Shown: positions 1 through 6,517, counted from the first letter of the stretch. The stretch: DNA of 10,198 bases from Candidatus Latescibacterota bacterium (GCA_012961755.1 DTYS01000149.1:1-10198); one strand, 5' to 3'. Notes: generated from the letters alone by a model not told the origin. Program-made: numbers and translations.

Positions 1-1960
1 GGTCGGAGTCCCTTATGAGGTGGGCTATCCTGAACTCGGGCATGCCGGACTGCCTCGTACCCATGAACTCCCCCGGGCCCCTGAGCTCTAGGTCCTTCTC
101 GGCTATTTCGAACCCATCGTTCGTCCGGACCATAGTGAGTATCCTCTCCCTCGCCTCGTCCGAGAGCCTCTCTCCCGTAAGGAGTATGCAGTAGGACCGC
201 GCCTTGCCCCTTCCGACCCTCCCCCTGAGTTGATGTAGCTGGGCCAGGCCGAAGCGTTCGGCACGTTCTACGACCATAACTGTGGCATTGGGGACGTCCA
301 CCCCTACCTCTATTACTGTCGTGCTCACGAGCACGTCTGTCCTCCCCTCCTTGAAAGCCCTCATGACCTCCTCCTTTTCATCCCCCCTCATCCTCCCGTG
401 CAAAAGGGCGAGCCTTAGGTCCGGAAGCTCCCTCTGGAGCTTCTCGTAGGCCTGGACCGCGGCCTCTAAGTCTACCCTCTCGGACTCCTCCACCAGTGGA
501 TAGACTATGTAGGCCTGGTGGCCCTGCCTTACCTGCTCCCTTACGAAGGCCAGGACCTGTGGTCTCCTGGATTGGGGACGCCAGACCGTCCTTACGGGGT
601 GTCTGCCGGGCGGCATCTCGTCCAGGACGGAGACGTCCAGGTCCCCGTAGAGCGTGAGGCCCAGGGTCCTGGGGATGGGGGTGGCGGTCATCACCAGGAC
701 GTCGGGGGAGGGACCCTTACGCCTCAGCTTGAGCCTCTGGACGACCCCGAACCTGTGCTGTTCGTCTATCACCACGACGCCTAGGTCCTTGAACTTGACG
801 TCCTCCTGTATGAGGGCATGGGTCCCTACGACTATCCGGACCTCACCGAGTTCTATAGCCCTGAGCATGAGCCTCCTCTGCGATGGGCCCATCCCCCCGA
901 TGAGGAGGCCGACCCTGACCCCAAGCTCCTCCAGGAGGGAACGGACCGTTATGTAGTGCTGCTCCGCCAGGACCTCGGTGGGGGCCATGAGGGCAGCCTG
1001 GTACCCGTTGGCCACGGCTATGAGCATGGTCATGAGGGCCACTAAGGTCTTTCCGGAGCCCACATCCCCCTGTAGGAGGCGGTTCATCTGGTAAGGGCTC
1101 TTCATGTCCTCCCATATCTCCCTCATAACCCTGCGTTGAGCGTTCGTGAGGGGGAACGGAAGTCGTTTCATGAGCTCGGGGACGAGGTCGCCCACCTCAG
1201 GAAAGGATATGCCCTCCTTCCTCTTCCTTTCCCTGTAGCGCTCGGCTAAGAGGAGCTCAAGGTAGAAGAAGTCGTCGAAGGCGAGCCTCCTCCTGGCCTC
1301 CTCGGCCAGGCGGACGCTCTCGGGGAAGTGGACGAAGTGGAGGGCTTCGGGTAGGGACATAAGCCCGCATCTTGCGAGGACCTCCTCGGGAAGAGGGTCC
1401 TGTATATGTGGGACGACCTCATCTAAGACCGGTGCGAGCACCCTCCGGAGGCCCCTGCTGTCCAGACGGACCCTCTTCATCTCCGAGGAGGATGGATACA
1501 CTGGGACGACCCTTCCTGTGTGGAGCTGATGTCTTTCCTCCTCCGAGAACTCCTCTACATCCGGATGGATCATCTTCCTCCCGTAGAGGCCGTCCCGCTC
1601 CACGGTGCCGCTTACCATGACGAGCTTCCCGACCTCGAGGGCCTTCTCCACGAACCTTATCCCGCCGAACCATATACACCTTAGGACCCCGGTGTCGTCC
1701 TCCAGGAGCATCTCGAGCCTCTCCTTCCCCCCCCTTATGCTGGGAACTCGGGAGAAGGACACCACCCGGCCCACCACGGTCACCTCCCTGCTGGACGGGG
1801 CGTCCCCTATGCTACATATGGTGCTCCTGTCCAGGTACCTGCGGGGTATGTGGTAGAGCAGGTCCTCTAAGGTCTTGACCTTGATAGAACGAAGGGCCTC
1901 GGCCCTCTTCGGGCCTATACCTTTGACGAACTGAACGGGAGTCCTGAGGAGCTCGTCCAT
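1..1960 (-). CDS. recG: ATP-dependent DNA helicase RecG (3' end outside window)
   Basis: RecG is a superfamily 2 helicase that unwinds branched DNA and regresses stalled replication forks. The minus-strand frame is open from ATG at 1958-1960 to the window edge (653 codons). Known RecG proteins have roughly 690-780 residues, so only the C-terminal tail should be missing. Visible in order are an N-terminal helix-hairpin-helix-like start (VKGIGPKRAEAL), the OB-fold wedge domain (about residues 60-140), Walker A GDVGSGKT (298-305), the DEQH box (399-402) followed by RFGV, the TATPIPRTL motif, motif VI QLRGRVGRG, and the RecG-typical block NDGFEIAEKDLELRGPGEFMG from about residue 614. The stop of the upstream aldo/keto reductase gene lies 20 nt before this ATG, so the two are probably co-transcribed. 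The frame stays open upstream of the ATG, and the Shine-Dalgarno is weak (GAGGTC about 16 nt upstream), so the exact start is less certain than the identity. Confidence 0.96.
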   Translation of the reverse strand, partial: MDELLRTPVQFVKGIGPKRAEALRSIKVKTLEDLLYHIPRRYLDRSTICSIGDAPSSREVTVVGRVVSFSRVPSIRGGKERLEMLLEDDTGVLRCIWFGGIRFVEKALEVGKLVMVSGTVERDGLYGRKMIHPDVEEFSEEERHQLHTGRVVPVYPSSSEMKRVRLDSRGLRRVLAPVLDEVVPHIQDPLPEEVLARCGLMSLPEALHFVHFPESVRLAEEARRRLAFDDFFYLELLLAERYRERKRKEGISFPEVGDLVPELMKRLPFPLTNAQRRVMREIWEDMKSPYQMNRLLQGDVGSGKTLVALMTMLIAVANGYQAALMAPTEVLAEQHYITVRSLLEELGVRVGLLIGGMGPSQRRLMLRAIELGEVRIVVGTHALIQEDVKFKDLGVVVIDEQHRFGVVQRLKLRRKGPSPDVLVMTATPIPRTLGLTLYGDLDVSVLDEMPPGRHPVRTVWRPQSRRPQVLAFVREQVRQGHQAYIVYPLVEESERVDLEAAVQAYEKLQRELPDLRLALLHGRMRGDEKEEVMRAFKEGRTDVLVSTTVIEVGVDVPNATVMVVERAERFGLAQLHQLRGRVGRGKARSYCILLTGERLSDEARERILTMVRTNDGFEIAEKDLELRGPGEFMGTRQSGMPEFRIAHLIRDSD

Positions 1961-1980
1961 AAGTTCTTCGTCGGGGACCT

Positions 1981-3009
1981 CTATACGTTTATTCCAAGCT
2001 GCTTTAAGACCTCCCTCCTGTTGTCCCCGGTCCAGAGCTCGAGGCCGTGGGGGAGGCCTTCGTGGAACTCCATGCTGACCCGTTCGAGCCTCTCCACGTG
2101 CTCGTCCGTCAGGGGTACGTCCACTGCCCCCACGTTATCTTCTATATGGCTCAGTTTCCTCACACCACAGAGCACGCTCACGACTATATCCCTCTCCGTG
2201 GCCCACTTTAGGGCCACCTGGGCCGGGGTAGCGTCGACCTCCTCGGCCACTTCCTTCACCACATCTACTACCTTGAGGGCCCTACTGTACAGGGGCTCGT
2301 TGAAGAGGAGGTTCGCCCTGCGGATGTTCTCCTTGACCTTCTCCCCTGCGAACCTGCCCGTGAGGAGCCCCTGCGCGAGGGGGCTGTAAGCCAGAAAGCC
2401 GATATTTTTACGCATGCAGAAATCGCTCACACCCTCTACATCGTAGAACCTCCAGAGGAGCGAGTAGGGGACCTGGTTCGTAACCAGGAAGTCCAAGGCC
2501 TCTTCGCTGAACTCCCTGAGGTGGTGGAGCCTGAAGTTGCTCACCCCCGCGAACCTTATGAGCCCTTCCTCCTTGAGCCTTATCATAGATGTAAATATGT
2601 CCTCGTAGTCCTTCTTCTCCATATCGGCCTTGTGCCAGGTGCCAGGTATGTTCATCTTGGGCCAGTGGATCTGGTATAGGTCTACGTAGTCGGTCCTGAG
2701 CCTTTCGAGGCTACCCTCTATCTCGGAGCGTGCGGTGTCGTAGTCGTACTTCTGCGAGCTGAGCTTCGTTGCGAGCACGATCTTGTCCCTCTTGCCCTGA
2801 AGGACCTCTCCTAAGACCTCCTCGGCCTTGCCGTAAGCCTTCGCTGTGTCTATGAGGTTGACGCCCTTTTCTATGGCGTAGTCGACTATCCTCTGGTATT
2901 CGTCTAAGGAGGAAAGTTCCCCCCAGGCTCCGGTATGTCCGAACTGCCATGTGCCTATAGCTACCTTGCTCACCCTTACCCCTGTCCCGGGCAGCTCCTT
3001 GTACTGCAT
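1981..3009 (-). CDS. Aldo/keto reductase
   Basis: This is an NAD(P)H-dependent cytosolic oxidoreductase of the aldo/keto reductase superfamily, a TIM barrel that reduces aldehydes and ketones. Its substrate cannot be read from sequence. Counting from ATG at 3009 (342 aa, a usual length), the catalytic tetrad is complete: Asp54 (NLIDTA), Tyr59 (KAYG), Lys82 (LATK) and His115 (YQIHWPK). The family motifs GVSNF and AYSPLAQGLLTGRF (positions 150-230) are also present. The open frame begins at 3024 with MKGGKM, overlapping the end of the GH130 gene. I choose 3009 because a strong purine run (AAAGGGGGG, about 3013-3022) sits just upstream of it, while no such site precedes 3024. The gene lies 11 nt after the GH130 stop and 20 nt before recG, so it is most likely the second gene of an operon. 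Its pairing with a glycoside-active enzyme hints at sugar or sugar-derived aldehyde reduction, which is inference. Confidence 0.93.
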   Translation of the reverse strand: MQYKELPGTGVRVSKVAIGTWQFGHTGAWGELSSLDEYQRIVDYAIEKGVNLIDTAKAYGKAEEVLGEVLQGKRDKIVLATKLSSQKYDYDTARSEIEGSLERLRTDYVDLYQIHWPKMNIPGTWHKADMEKKDYEDIFTSMIRLKEEGLIRFAGVSNFRLHHLREFSEEALDFLVTNQVPYSLLWRFYDVEGVSDFCMRKNIGFLAYSPLAQGLLTGRFAGEKVKENIRRANLLFNEPLYSRALKVVDVVKEVAEEVDATPAQVALKWATERDIVVSVLCGVRKLSHIEDNVGAVDVPLTDEHVERLERVSMEFHEGLPHGLELWTGDNRREVLKQLGINV

Positions 3010-3020
3010 CTTCCCCCCTT

Positions 3021-4019
3021 TCATCTTCTGAACTTGAGCACGAAGTCTATGAGACCTTCCAAGGGAGCCGTTGCCACGCAGCAGACCTTATCAGCGGCTC
3101 CGTAGTACACGAAGAGTTCCCCGTCCAAAACCACCGCTCCGGTCGGAAAGACCACGTTCGGTATGTCCCCTACCCTCTCGTAACGCTCCTCCGGCTCGAG
3201 GATGGGGTACGGGGAACGAGCTACCACTTCCCCCGGCCTCTCCAGGTCCAGGAGGGCAACCCCCGCACGGTATACGAAGTTTTCGTCGACTCCGTGGTAT
3301 ATAAGGAGCCAACCCTCCGGCGTCCTCAGGGGAGGAGGACCCGCACCTATCTTTGAGGATTCCCAAGGACTTTCGGATCTCAGTAGGAGCCTGTGGTCCG
3401 TCCAGTGCACGAGGTCGTTGGAACCCGCAAGCCATATGGCGGGCCTCTCGGTACCGTATTCAGGCCCCGTCCACTCCGTGGGACGGTGGAGCAGGAGGTA
3501 CCTGCCTCCCACCTTCTCGGGGAAGAGCACACCGTCCCTGTCGTCCACATCGGGAGGTGTTATCATGGCAACCCTACGGAAGCTGCGCAGGTCCCTGGAG
3601 CGGAGGAGACCGGTGTGGGAGAACACGTGGATGCGGGGATGGAACGGGTCCTCCCTGAGCTTCCTTATCGTACCCGCGAAGTCGCCGTATTCGCAAGGAG
3701 GTTTCGGGAGGGCGGCGTAGGTAACTAAGAACTCGTCGCCCATCTTCACGATCCTCGGATCCTCGCAGCCCCCCTTGTCGTACTCCGCTCCGGGCTCGAA
3801 CACTGGCTCGTCCGAGGCCCTCTCGAAGTGAAAGCCGTCCTCGCTTGTGGCCAGCCCGAACCTGGACGAATACCTCTCGTACTCCCCGACCGCACGGTAC
3901 AGGAGATGGACATTACCCTGGTGCAAGATAGCACCTGGGTTGTAGACCGCCTCCTTCTCCCAGCCTAGATCGGGGGACGGCGTCAGGATAGGATTTCCAG
4001 ACCAGCGTCTTAGCTTCAT
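3021..4019 (-). CDS. GH130-family beta-mannoside phosphorylase/hydrolase
   Basis: GH130 enzymes are five-bladed beta-propellers that cleave beta-mannosides, mostly by phosphorolysis to mannose 1-phosphate. The 332-aa product matches the family length. It shows an N-terminal NPIL and YNPGA...HLLYRA block (9-42), repeated propeller strands of the type SRFGLATSEDGFHFE (52-66), and the conserved EDPRI motif (86-90), whose Asp87 is the expected catalytic acid. KIGAGPPP (223-230), WLLIYHGV (237-244) and a C-terminal PTGAVV...YYGAADK block (292-311) follow. The frame could extend to 4145, but ATG 4017-4019 is preceded by AAGGAGG at 4025-4031 with 5-nt spacing, and a complete promoter lies inside the extension, so 4019 is the start. 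It is the first gene of the GH130-reductase-recG unit. There is no signal peptide, so the enzyme is probably cytoplasmic and acts on imported mannosides. Phosphorylase versus hydrolase, and the exact linkage, cannot be settled here. Confidence 0.88.
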   Translation of the reverse strand: MKLRRWSGNPILTPSPDLGWEKEAVYNPGAILHQGNVHLLYRAVGEYERYSSRFGLATSEDGFHFERASDEPVFEPGAEYDKGGCEDPRIVKMGDEFLVTYAALPKPPCEYGDFAGTIRKLREDPFHPRIHVFSHTGLLRSRDLRSFRRVAMITPPDVDDRDGVLFPEKVGGRYLLLHRPTEWTGPEYGTERPAIWLAGSNDLVHWTDHRLLLRSESPWESSKIGAGPPPLRTPEGWLLIYHGVDENFVYRAGVALLDLERPGEVVARSPYPILEPEERYERVGDIPNVVFPTGAVVLDGELFVYYGAADKVCCVATAPLEGLIDFVLKFRR

Positions 4020-4029
4020 CTTGACCTCC

Positions 4030-4047
4030 TTATCTTCAAGAAGATAA
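4030..4047. repeat. Perfect palindrome over -10 and start site of GH130 promoter
   Basis: The arms TTATCTT (4030-4036) and AAGATAA (4041-4047) are perfect inverted repeats with a 4-nt centre. One arm is the -10 box and the other touches the Shine-Dalgarno. It could be a repressor operator that blocks RNA polymerase, or an RNA hairpin if transcription starts early enough to include it. The first is more likely, since an arm lies upstream of the expected start site. Confidence 0.5.
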
Positions 4048-4069
4048 ACACGGAAGGCGGCTTTGTCAA
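4041..4069 (-). promoter_or_regulatory. Sigma-70-type promoter for GH130 operon
   Basis: On the minus strand a perfect -35 box TTGACA (4069-4064) is followed by a 17-bp spacer and a -10 box TATCTT (4046-4041). Transcription would start around 4034, giving a leader of only about 15 nt that still contains the Shine-Dalgarno AAGGAGG. The promoter sits inside the longest possible open frame of the GH130 gene and so supports the shorter start at 4019. Confidence 0.75.
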
Positions 4070-4138
4070 CACTTGACGGATGTTTCGAGGTGAAGGGATA
4101 CTCGTAAGGCTTCGTCGATAAGGCCGGCGAGGAAAAGC

Positions 4139-4167
4139 TTGACAAGCTCCAGGAGAGTTTTTATATT
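4139..4167 (+). promoter_or_regulatory. Consensus sigma-70-type promoter of tetR-family gene 1
   Basis: A perfect -35 box TTGACA (4139-4144), a 17-bp spacer and TATATT (4162-4167) precede the TetR gene at 4197. The expected start near 4174 gives a leader of about 23 nt. The -35 box lies within the palindrome AGCTTGACAAGCT (4136-4148), which may be a second regulatory site. Confidence 0.75.
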
Positions 4168-4193
4168 GTCTAACCAAATAAGACTAATCGTCT
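4168..4193. promoter_or_regulatory. Operator-like inverted repeats in front of TetR gene 1
   Basis: Two interlocked inverted repeats occupy the segment from just after the -10 box to 3 nt before the ATG: GTCT (4168-4171) with AGAC (4181-4184), and that same AGAC with GTCT (4190-4193). The repeated half-site is of the form GNCTAA. TetR-family proteins usually bind their own promoters at such sites, so autorepression is the natural reading. A related inverted repeat stands at 4827-4853, after the gene. Confidence 0.5.
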
Positions 4194-4196
4194 AAA

Positions 4197-4784
4197 ATGG
4201 AGCGTAGGGAACATATACTGAGGGCAGCGCAGGAGGTCTTCGCCCGCTTCGGGTTCAAGAAGACCACTATGGAAGATGTGGCCAGGGCCGCCCGGATAGC
4301 CAAGGCGACCCTTTACTACTATTTTAAGTCCAAGGAAAGCATACTTCAGGAGCTTATATACAAGGAAGGGGAGGAGCTGAGGAGGAGGCTGCTGGTCGCA
4401 ATAAAGCAGGCCGAAGGTCCTGTGGGGAAGCTCATGGCGTACGGCACTGCGAGGTTCAAGTACTTCAGGGAGCTTGCGCTCTACTATCCTACCATGAGCC
4501 AGGAGTACTACCAGTACCTGCCCTTCATAGAGAAGGAAAGGCAGGATTTCAACGCCTTCGAGATGGAAACCCTGGAAGGGATACTCAGGGAGGGGGTGGA
4601 GGAGGGGCTCTTCGCCATCTCCGACCCAAGGCTCTACGCCTTCCTCCTGCTCCAGGCTATGAAGGGGCTCGAGTTCCCGATAGCCACAGGGGAGGCCCTG
4701 AAGTACGATGGTAGGACCTTGGAGGTCGAAGAGGTGCTGGAGCTCCTCTTAGAGATCCTGCTGTACGGGATAACGCGCAGGTAG
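4197..4784 (+). CDS. TetR/AcrR-family transcriptional regulator 1
   Basis: This is a 195-aa helical repressor of usual TetR length. The N-terminal DNA-binding domain (residues 4-50) is typical: ILRAAQEVFARFGFKKTTM, then EDVARAARIAKATLYYYFKSKE with the recognition helix and the near-universal LYYYF-K segment. The rest (50-195) is the variable ligand-binding and dimerisation domain, rich in aromatic residues (YYPTMSQEYYQYL), which suits a hydrophobic ligand. The ATG at 4197 has no recognisable Shine-Dalgarno. It lies directly after operator-like repeats and about 23 nt from the predicted transcription start. A terminator ends the gene. The next open region is a broken RND exporter, and such exporters are commonly controlled by an adjacent TetR, so this was probably its local repressor. 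The intact frame suggests it is still under selection, perhaps for other targets. Confidence 0.93.
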   Translation: MERREHILRAAQEVFARFGFKKTTMEDVARAARIAKATLYYYFKSKESILQELIYKEGEELRRRLLVAIKQAEGPVGKLMAYGTARFKYFRELALYYPTMSQEYYQYLPFIEKERQDFNAFEMETLEGILREGVEEGLFAISDPRLYAFLLLQAMKGLEFPIATGEALKYDGRTLEVEEVLELLLEILLYGITRR

Positions 4785-4792
4785 CACTTTCC

Positions 4793-4820
4793 GACGGGAC
4801 TTGTCCCGCCTTAATTTTTT
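4793..4820 (+). terminator. Intrinsic terminator after TetR gene 1
   Basis: The stem CGGGA (4795-4799) pairs with TCCCG (4804-4808) around a 4-nt loop and is followed by TTAATTTTTT (4811-4820). It starts 8 nt after the TetR stop codon and separates that gene from the exporter remnant. Confidence 0.75.
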
Positions 4821-4826
4821 GCTCTT

Positions 4827-4853
4827 TTCGACTAAGAGACCAAAATAGTCGAA
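4827..4853. promoter_or_regulatory. Inverted repeat upstream of exporter remnant, probable TetR operator
   Basis: A perfect 8-bp inverted repeat, TTCGACTA (4827-4834) and TAGTCGAA (4846-4853), has an 11-nt centre. Its half-site CGACTAA is close to the GNCTAA half-sites before TetR gene 1, and both regions carry an ACCAAA segment. It lies between the terminator and the exporter start at 4870, where an operator for the exporter would be expected. I see no strong -35/-10 pair here. Confidence 0.5.
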
Positions 4854-4869
4854 ATGTCCAGAAGGGAAG

Positions 4870-5635
4870 ATGAGGAGGCCGGCGGAGCTCGTGTTGAGGT
4901 ACCGTGTACCCGTGGTAGCGGGCGTCGCTCTAGTTTCGGCCTTTTTTGCCTCGGGGTTCGGGAGGGTCCGCGTGGAAAGCGATGAGGTTGCTGGATCACA
5001 TAGGGAGGACTTACGGCGGGACGCAGTTGGCCTTGGTGGCGATAGAAGCCGAGGATGTGTTCTCGTCCGAGGAGCTCGGACTCATAAAGGACCTCACTAG
5101 GGTATACCATGGGCTTCCCGGAGTGTCGATCGTCACGAGCCCTACTAACATCTTGGACATAAGAGAGGTCAAAGGGGGGATAGAGGTGACCAAGCTCGTG
5201 GACATCGTAGTCAAGCTCCGAGGGGATACCGATAAGCTCGTCCTCGCCAAAAAGATTAGGCGTATAACTAAAGAGAAGCTCGGAGGCCTCCGGAGGGCCT
5301 CTACCAGGCTGGCACATGTATTGGAATCGTTGGAGAGGTTCGTGTTCGGCCACACGAGGGTGGTGCTCTCGATCGGGGTCCTCGTGCTCATCTGGGCTGC
5401 CTGGAGCCTGCCCCGCATCGTGCCAGGTGAACATAGCCGAGTACTTTCCTCCAGAAAGCGAGCTTAAGAGGTCTTCGCAAGGAGGTGTATAGGACCGAGA
5501 AGTTCCTGAGGACCGTGTACGGCGTACACAACCCTCAGTCCTTGGCCGACCTTTTGGCGGAGATGAACTACGAGAGGGGGAAGAGGTGCTCTTCCAACTG
5601 GTCAAGGACGACTACACTCAGGCAAGGTCCTCCGA
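4870..5635 (+). pseudogene. Decayed RND/MMPL-family exporter
   Basis: Fragments of one RND-superfamily exporter follow each other in different frames. The frame at 4870 (Shine-Dalgarno GAAGGGAAG) encodes the N-terminus and first membrane helix (VPVVAGVALVSAFFASGF, then RVRVESD). Near 4985 it breaks and the homology continues in the next frame with YGGTQLALVAIEAEDVFSSE and VSIVTSPTNILDIREVKGG, the first periplasmic loop. After about 5280 this jumps directly to a second-half start (LERFVFGHTRVVLSIGVLVL), so helices 2-6 are missing. At 5427 a third frame gives VNIAEYFPPESELK, a stop follows at 5490, and NPQSLADLLAEMNYE continues in the first frame from 5482. QLVKDDYTQAR then lies in the third frame from 5586. 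Such proteins usually have 750-900 residues; about 260 recognisable ones remain. Several independent breaks and large deletions make sequencing error an unlikely explanation. Confidence 0.85.
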
Positions 5636-6023
5636 TTCCCTGAGGGCCCGGATCGACAGCTTCCTGGTCCTGAGGACCGCCCAGGAGGTCGTCTGGGACG
5701 CGAAGTTCAGGGAGGAGGACCCGGGGGTATCCTCAAGCGAGCTGGCCGAGATCCTTTCGGCCCTTCTACGAAGCCCCTGGAAGCCGTCGGATGTGACGTT
5801 GAAGGAGCTCGCCGATGACTACGAGGCCTACCTCTCGGAAGAGAGGGAGACCTGGGGTGCATCGTGGATTCCGGAGGTAGTCTACACTCCTGTGGACAAC
5901 TTGGAGTTGAAGCTCGGAGCCCTGGTGCTCTGTGGGAAAGGAGAGGACATCTTCTCACAGCTCAGGGAGTGGAAGCGGGTGCGTGATCGTACATATGTCT
6001 GGAAGGGAGAAGTCCCGGAGTAG
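5636..6023 (+). pseudogene. Unrecognised C-terminal fragment, possibly of an outer-membrane beta-barrel protein
   Basis: This is in frame with the last exporter fragment and open to TAG at 6021-6023, about 128 residues. Nothing in it resembles an RND second half, which should contain six membrane helices; there are none. The segment from 5640 is charged and helical in character (SSELAEILSALLRSPWKPSD, then LKELADDYEAYLSEE). It is followed by IPEVVYTPVDNLELKLGALVL, whose alternating pattern and turn resemble the closing strands of an outer-membrane barrel. I infer that a deletion fused the exporter remnant to the 3' part of a neighbouring gene, since RND exporters of this type can sit beside outer-membrane proteins. 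The family is not identified, and the fragment could also be an unrelated intact domain. Confidence 0.4.
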
Positions 6024-6061
6024 GATAGACCCCGTAAGGACAGCCTTATGAGGGGTAGACA

Positions 6062-6082
6062 AGGGACGGAGAGGACGTCCCT
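6062..6082. repeat. Short hairpin in the gap after the remnant
   Basis: The arms AGGGACG (6062-6068) and CGTCCCT (6076-6082) are perfect inverted repeats with a 7-nt loop. No T-run follows, so it is a poor intrinsic terminator, though it could be a relic of one. The rest of 6024-6154 shows no convincing gene. Confidence 0.35.
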
Positions 6083-6154
6083 GGACCCGTCCTGCCAGTA
6101 GGGGTGGAGATAAGGAGCATGAAGGAGGGACAAATTCCGACCTTAGGAATAACC

Positions 6155-6183
6155 TTGACTTCCCGGATGGAAGGTGTTATCTT
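6155..6183 (+). promoter_or_regulatory. Promoter of the phasin-TetR-Mla-SPT operon
   Basis: TTGACT (6155-6160), a 17-bp spacer and TATCTT (6178-6183) match the sigma-70 pattern. The -10 box is identical to that of the GH130 promoter. Transcription would begin near 6190, at the palindrome 6191-6206 and upstream of the Shine-Dalgarno at 6212. Confidence 0.6.
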
Positions 6184-6190
6184 CCCAATG

Positions 6191-6206
6191 TGGACTGGTC
6201 AGTCCA
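6191..6206. promoter_or_regulatory. Perfect palindrome TGGACTGGTCAGTCCA, probable operator
   Basis: Two 6-bp arms, TGGACT and AGTCCA, flank a 4-nt centre. The site lies at the predicted transcription start and before the ribosome binding site. It is a good candidate for binding by the TetR protein encoded second in the operon, or for a 5' RNA hairpin. Its GACT/AGTC core recalls the repeats around TetR gene 1, but the flanks differ. Confidence 0.5.
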
Positions 6207-6226
6207 AAAACGAGGAGGTGATAGGT

Positions 6227-6502
6227 ATGCTCGGCGTAGTCCGCAGGGCAGTCTTAGCCTGGATAGGGGCAGGGACGCTGATCAGGGAGAAGGTGGAGGA
6301 GCTGGTCAGGAGGGGGGAGTCCGAACAGCCCAAGTTCATGAGGGACCTCTTCGCCAGGGCCGAGGAGGAGAAGAAGAGGATGGAGGCCAAGGTGGAGGGG
6401 TCGGTGAGGAGGGCCTTGGAGAGGCTCCAGCTCGCCTCTAAGGCCGATATAGAGGCCCTGAGCAAGAAGATAGATTCCTTGGGCAGGAGGAGGGGAGAGT
6501 AA
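6227..6502 (+). CDS. Small phasin-like helical protein
   Basis: This encodes a 91-residue protein that is almost wholly helical. A short apolar first helix (VVRRAVLAWIGAGTLI, residues 4-19) precedes a charged coiled-coil-like region ending in RALERLQLASKADIEALSKKIDSL (62-85). This layout, including the conserved L.L.SK.DIE.L..KID ending, is that of the PhaF/PhaI-type phasin-like family. Classical members coat polyhydroxyalkanoate granules, but many short relatives have no proven role. The open frame reaches back to 6104, but ATG 6227 is preceded by GAGGAGG (6212-6218, 8-nt spacing), and a promoter and palindrome lie within the extension. It is the first gene of the lipid operon, 15 nt before the second TetR. 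A role in binding lipid surfaces or the membrane fits the neighbours but is inference. Confidence 0.7.
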   Translation: MLGVVRRAVLAWIGAGTLIREKVEELVRRGESEQPKFMRDLFARAEEEKKRMEAKVEGSVRRALERLQLASKADIEALSKKIDSLGRRRGE

Positions 6503-6517
6503 CCTTATAAAGCTAAG

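Noticed and set aside
2021..2389. 122-codon plus-strand frame inside the aldo/keto reductase gene
   Set aside because: Low-complexity Ser/Thr-rich translation antisense to a gene with a complete catalytic tetrad.
3010..3024. Start of the aldo/keto reductase at 3024 with ATGA overlap of the upstream gene
   Set aside because: The residues MKGGK are encoded by the purine-rich ribosome site itself; 3009 fits the family N-terminus.
4020..4145. N-terminal extension of the GH130 frame up to 4145
   Set aside because: The extension contains the promoter and palindrome, does not look like family sequence, and AAGGAGG stands correctly before ATG 4019.
4832..5605. 257-codon open frame on the minus strand opposite the exporter remnant
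   Set aside because: The product is rich in Ser, Pro and Arg with no domain pattern. It is a shadow frame made possible by GC-rich codons, and the plus strand carries clear RND homology.
6104..6226. N-terminal extension of the phasin-like frame
   Set aside because: It overlaps a promoter and a perfect palindrome, and ATG 6227 has an excellent Shine-Dalgarno.
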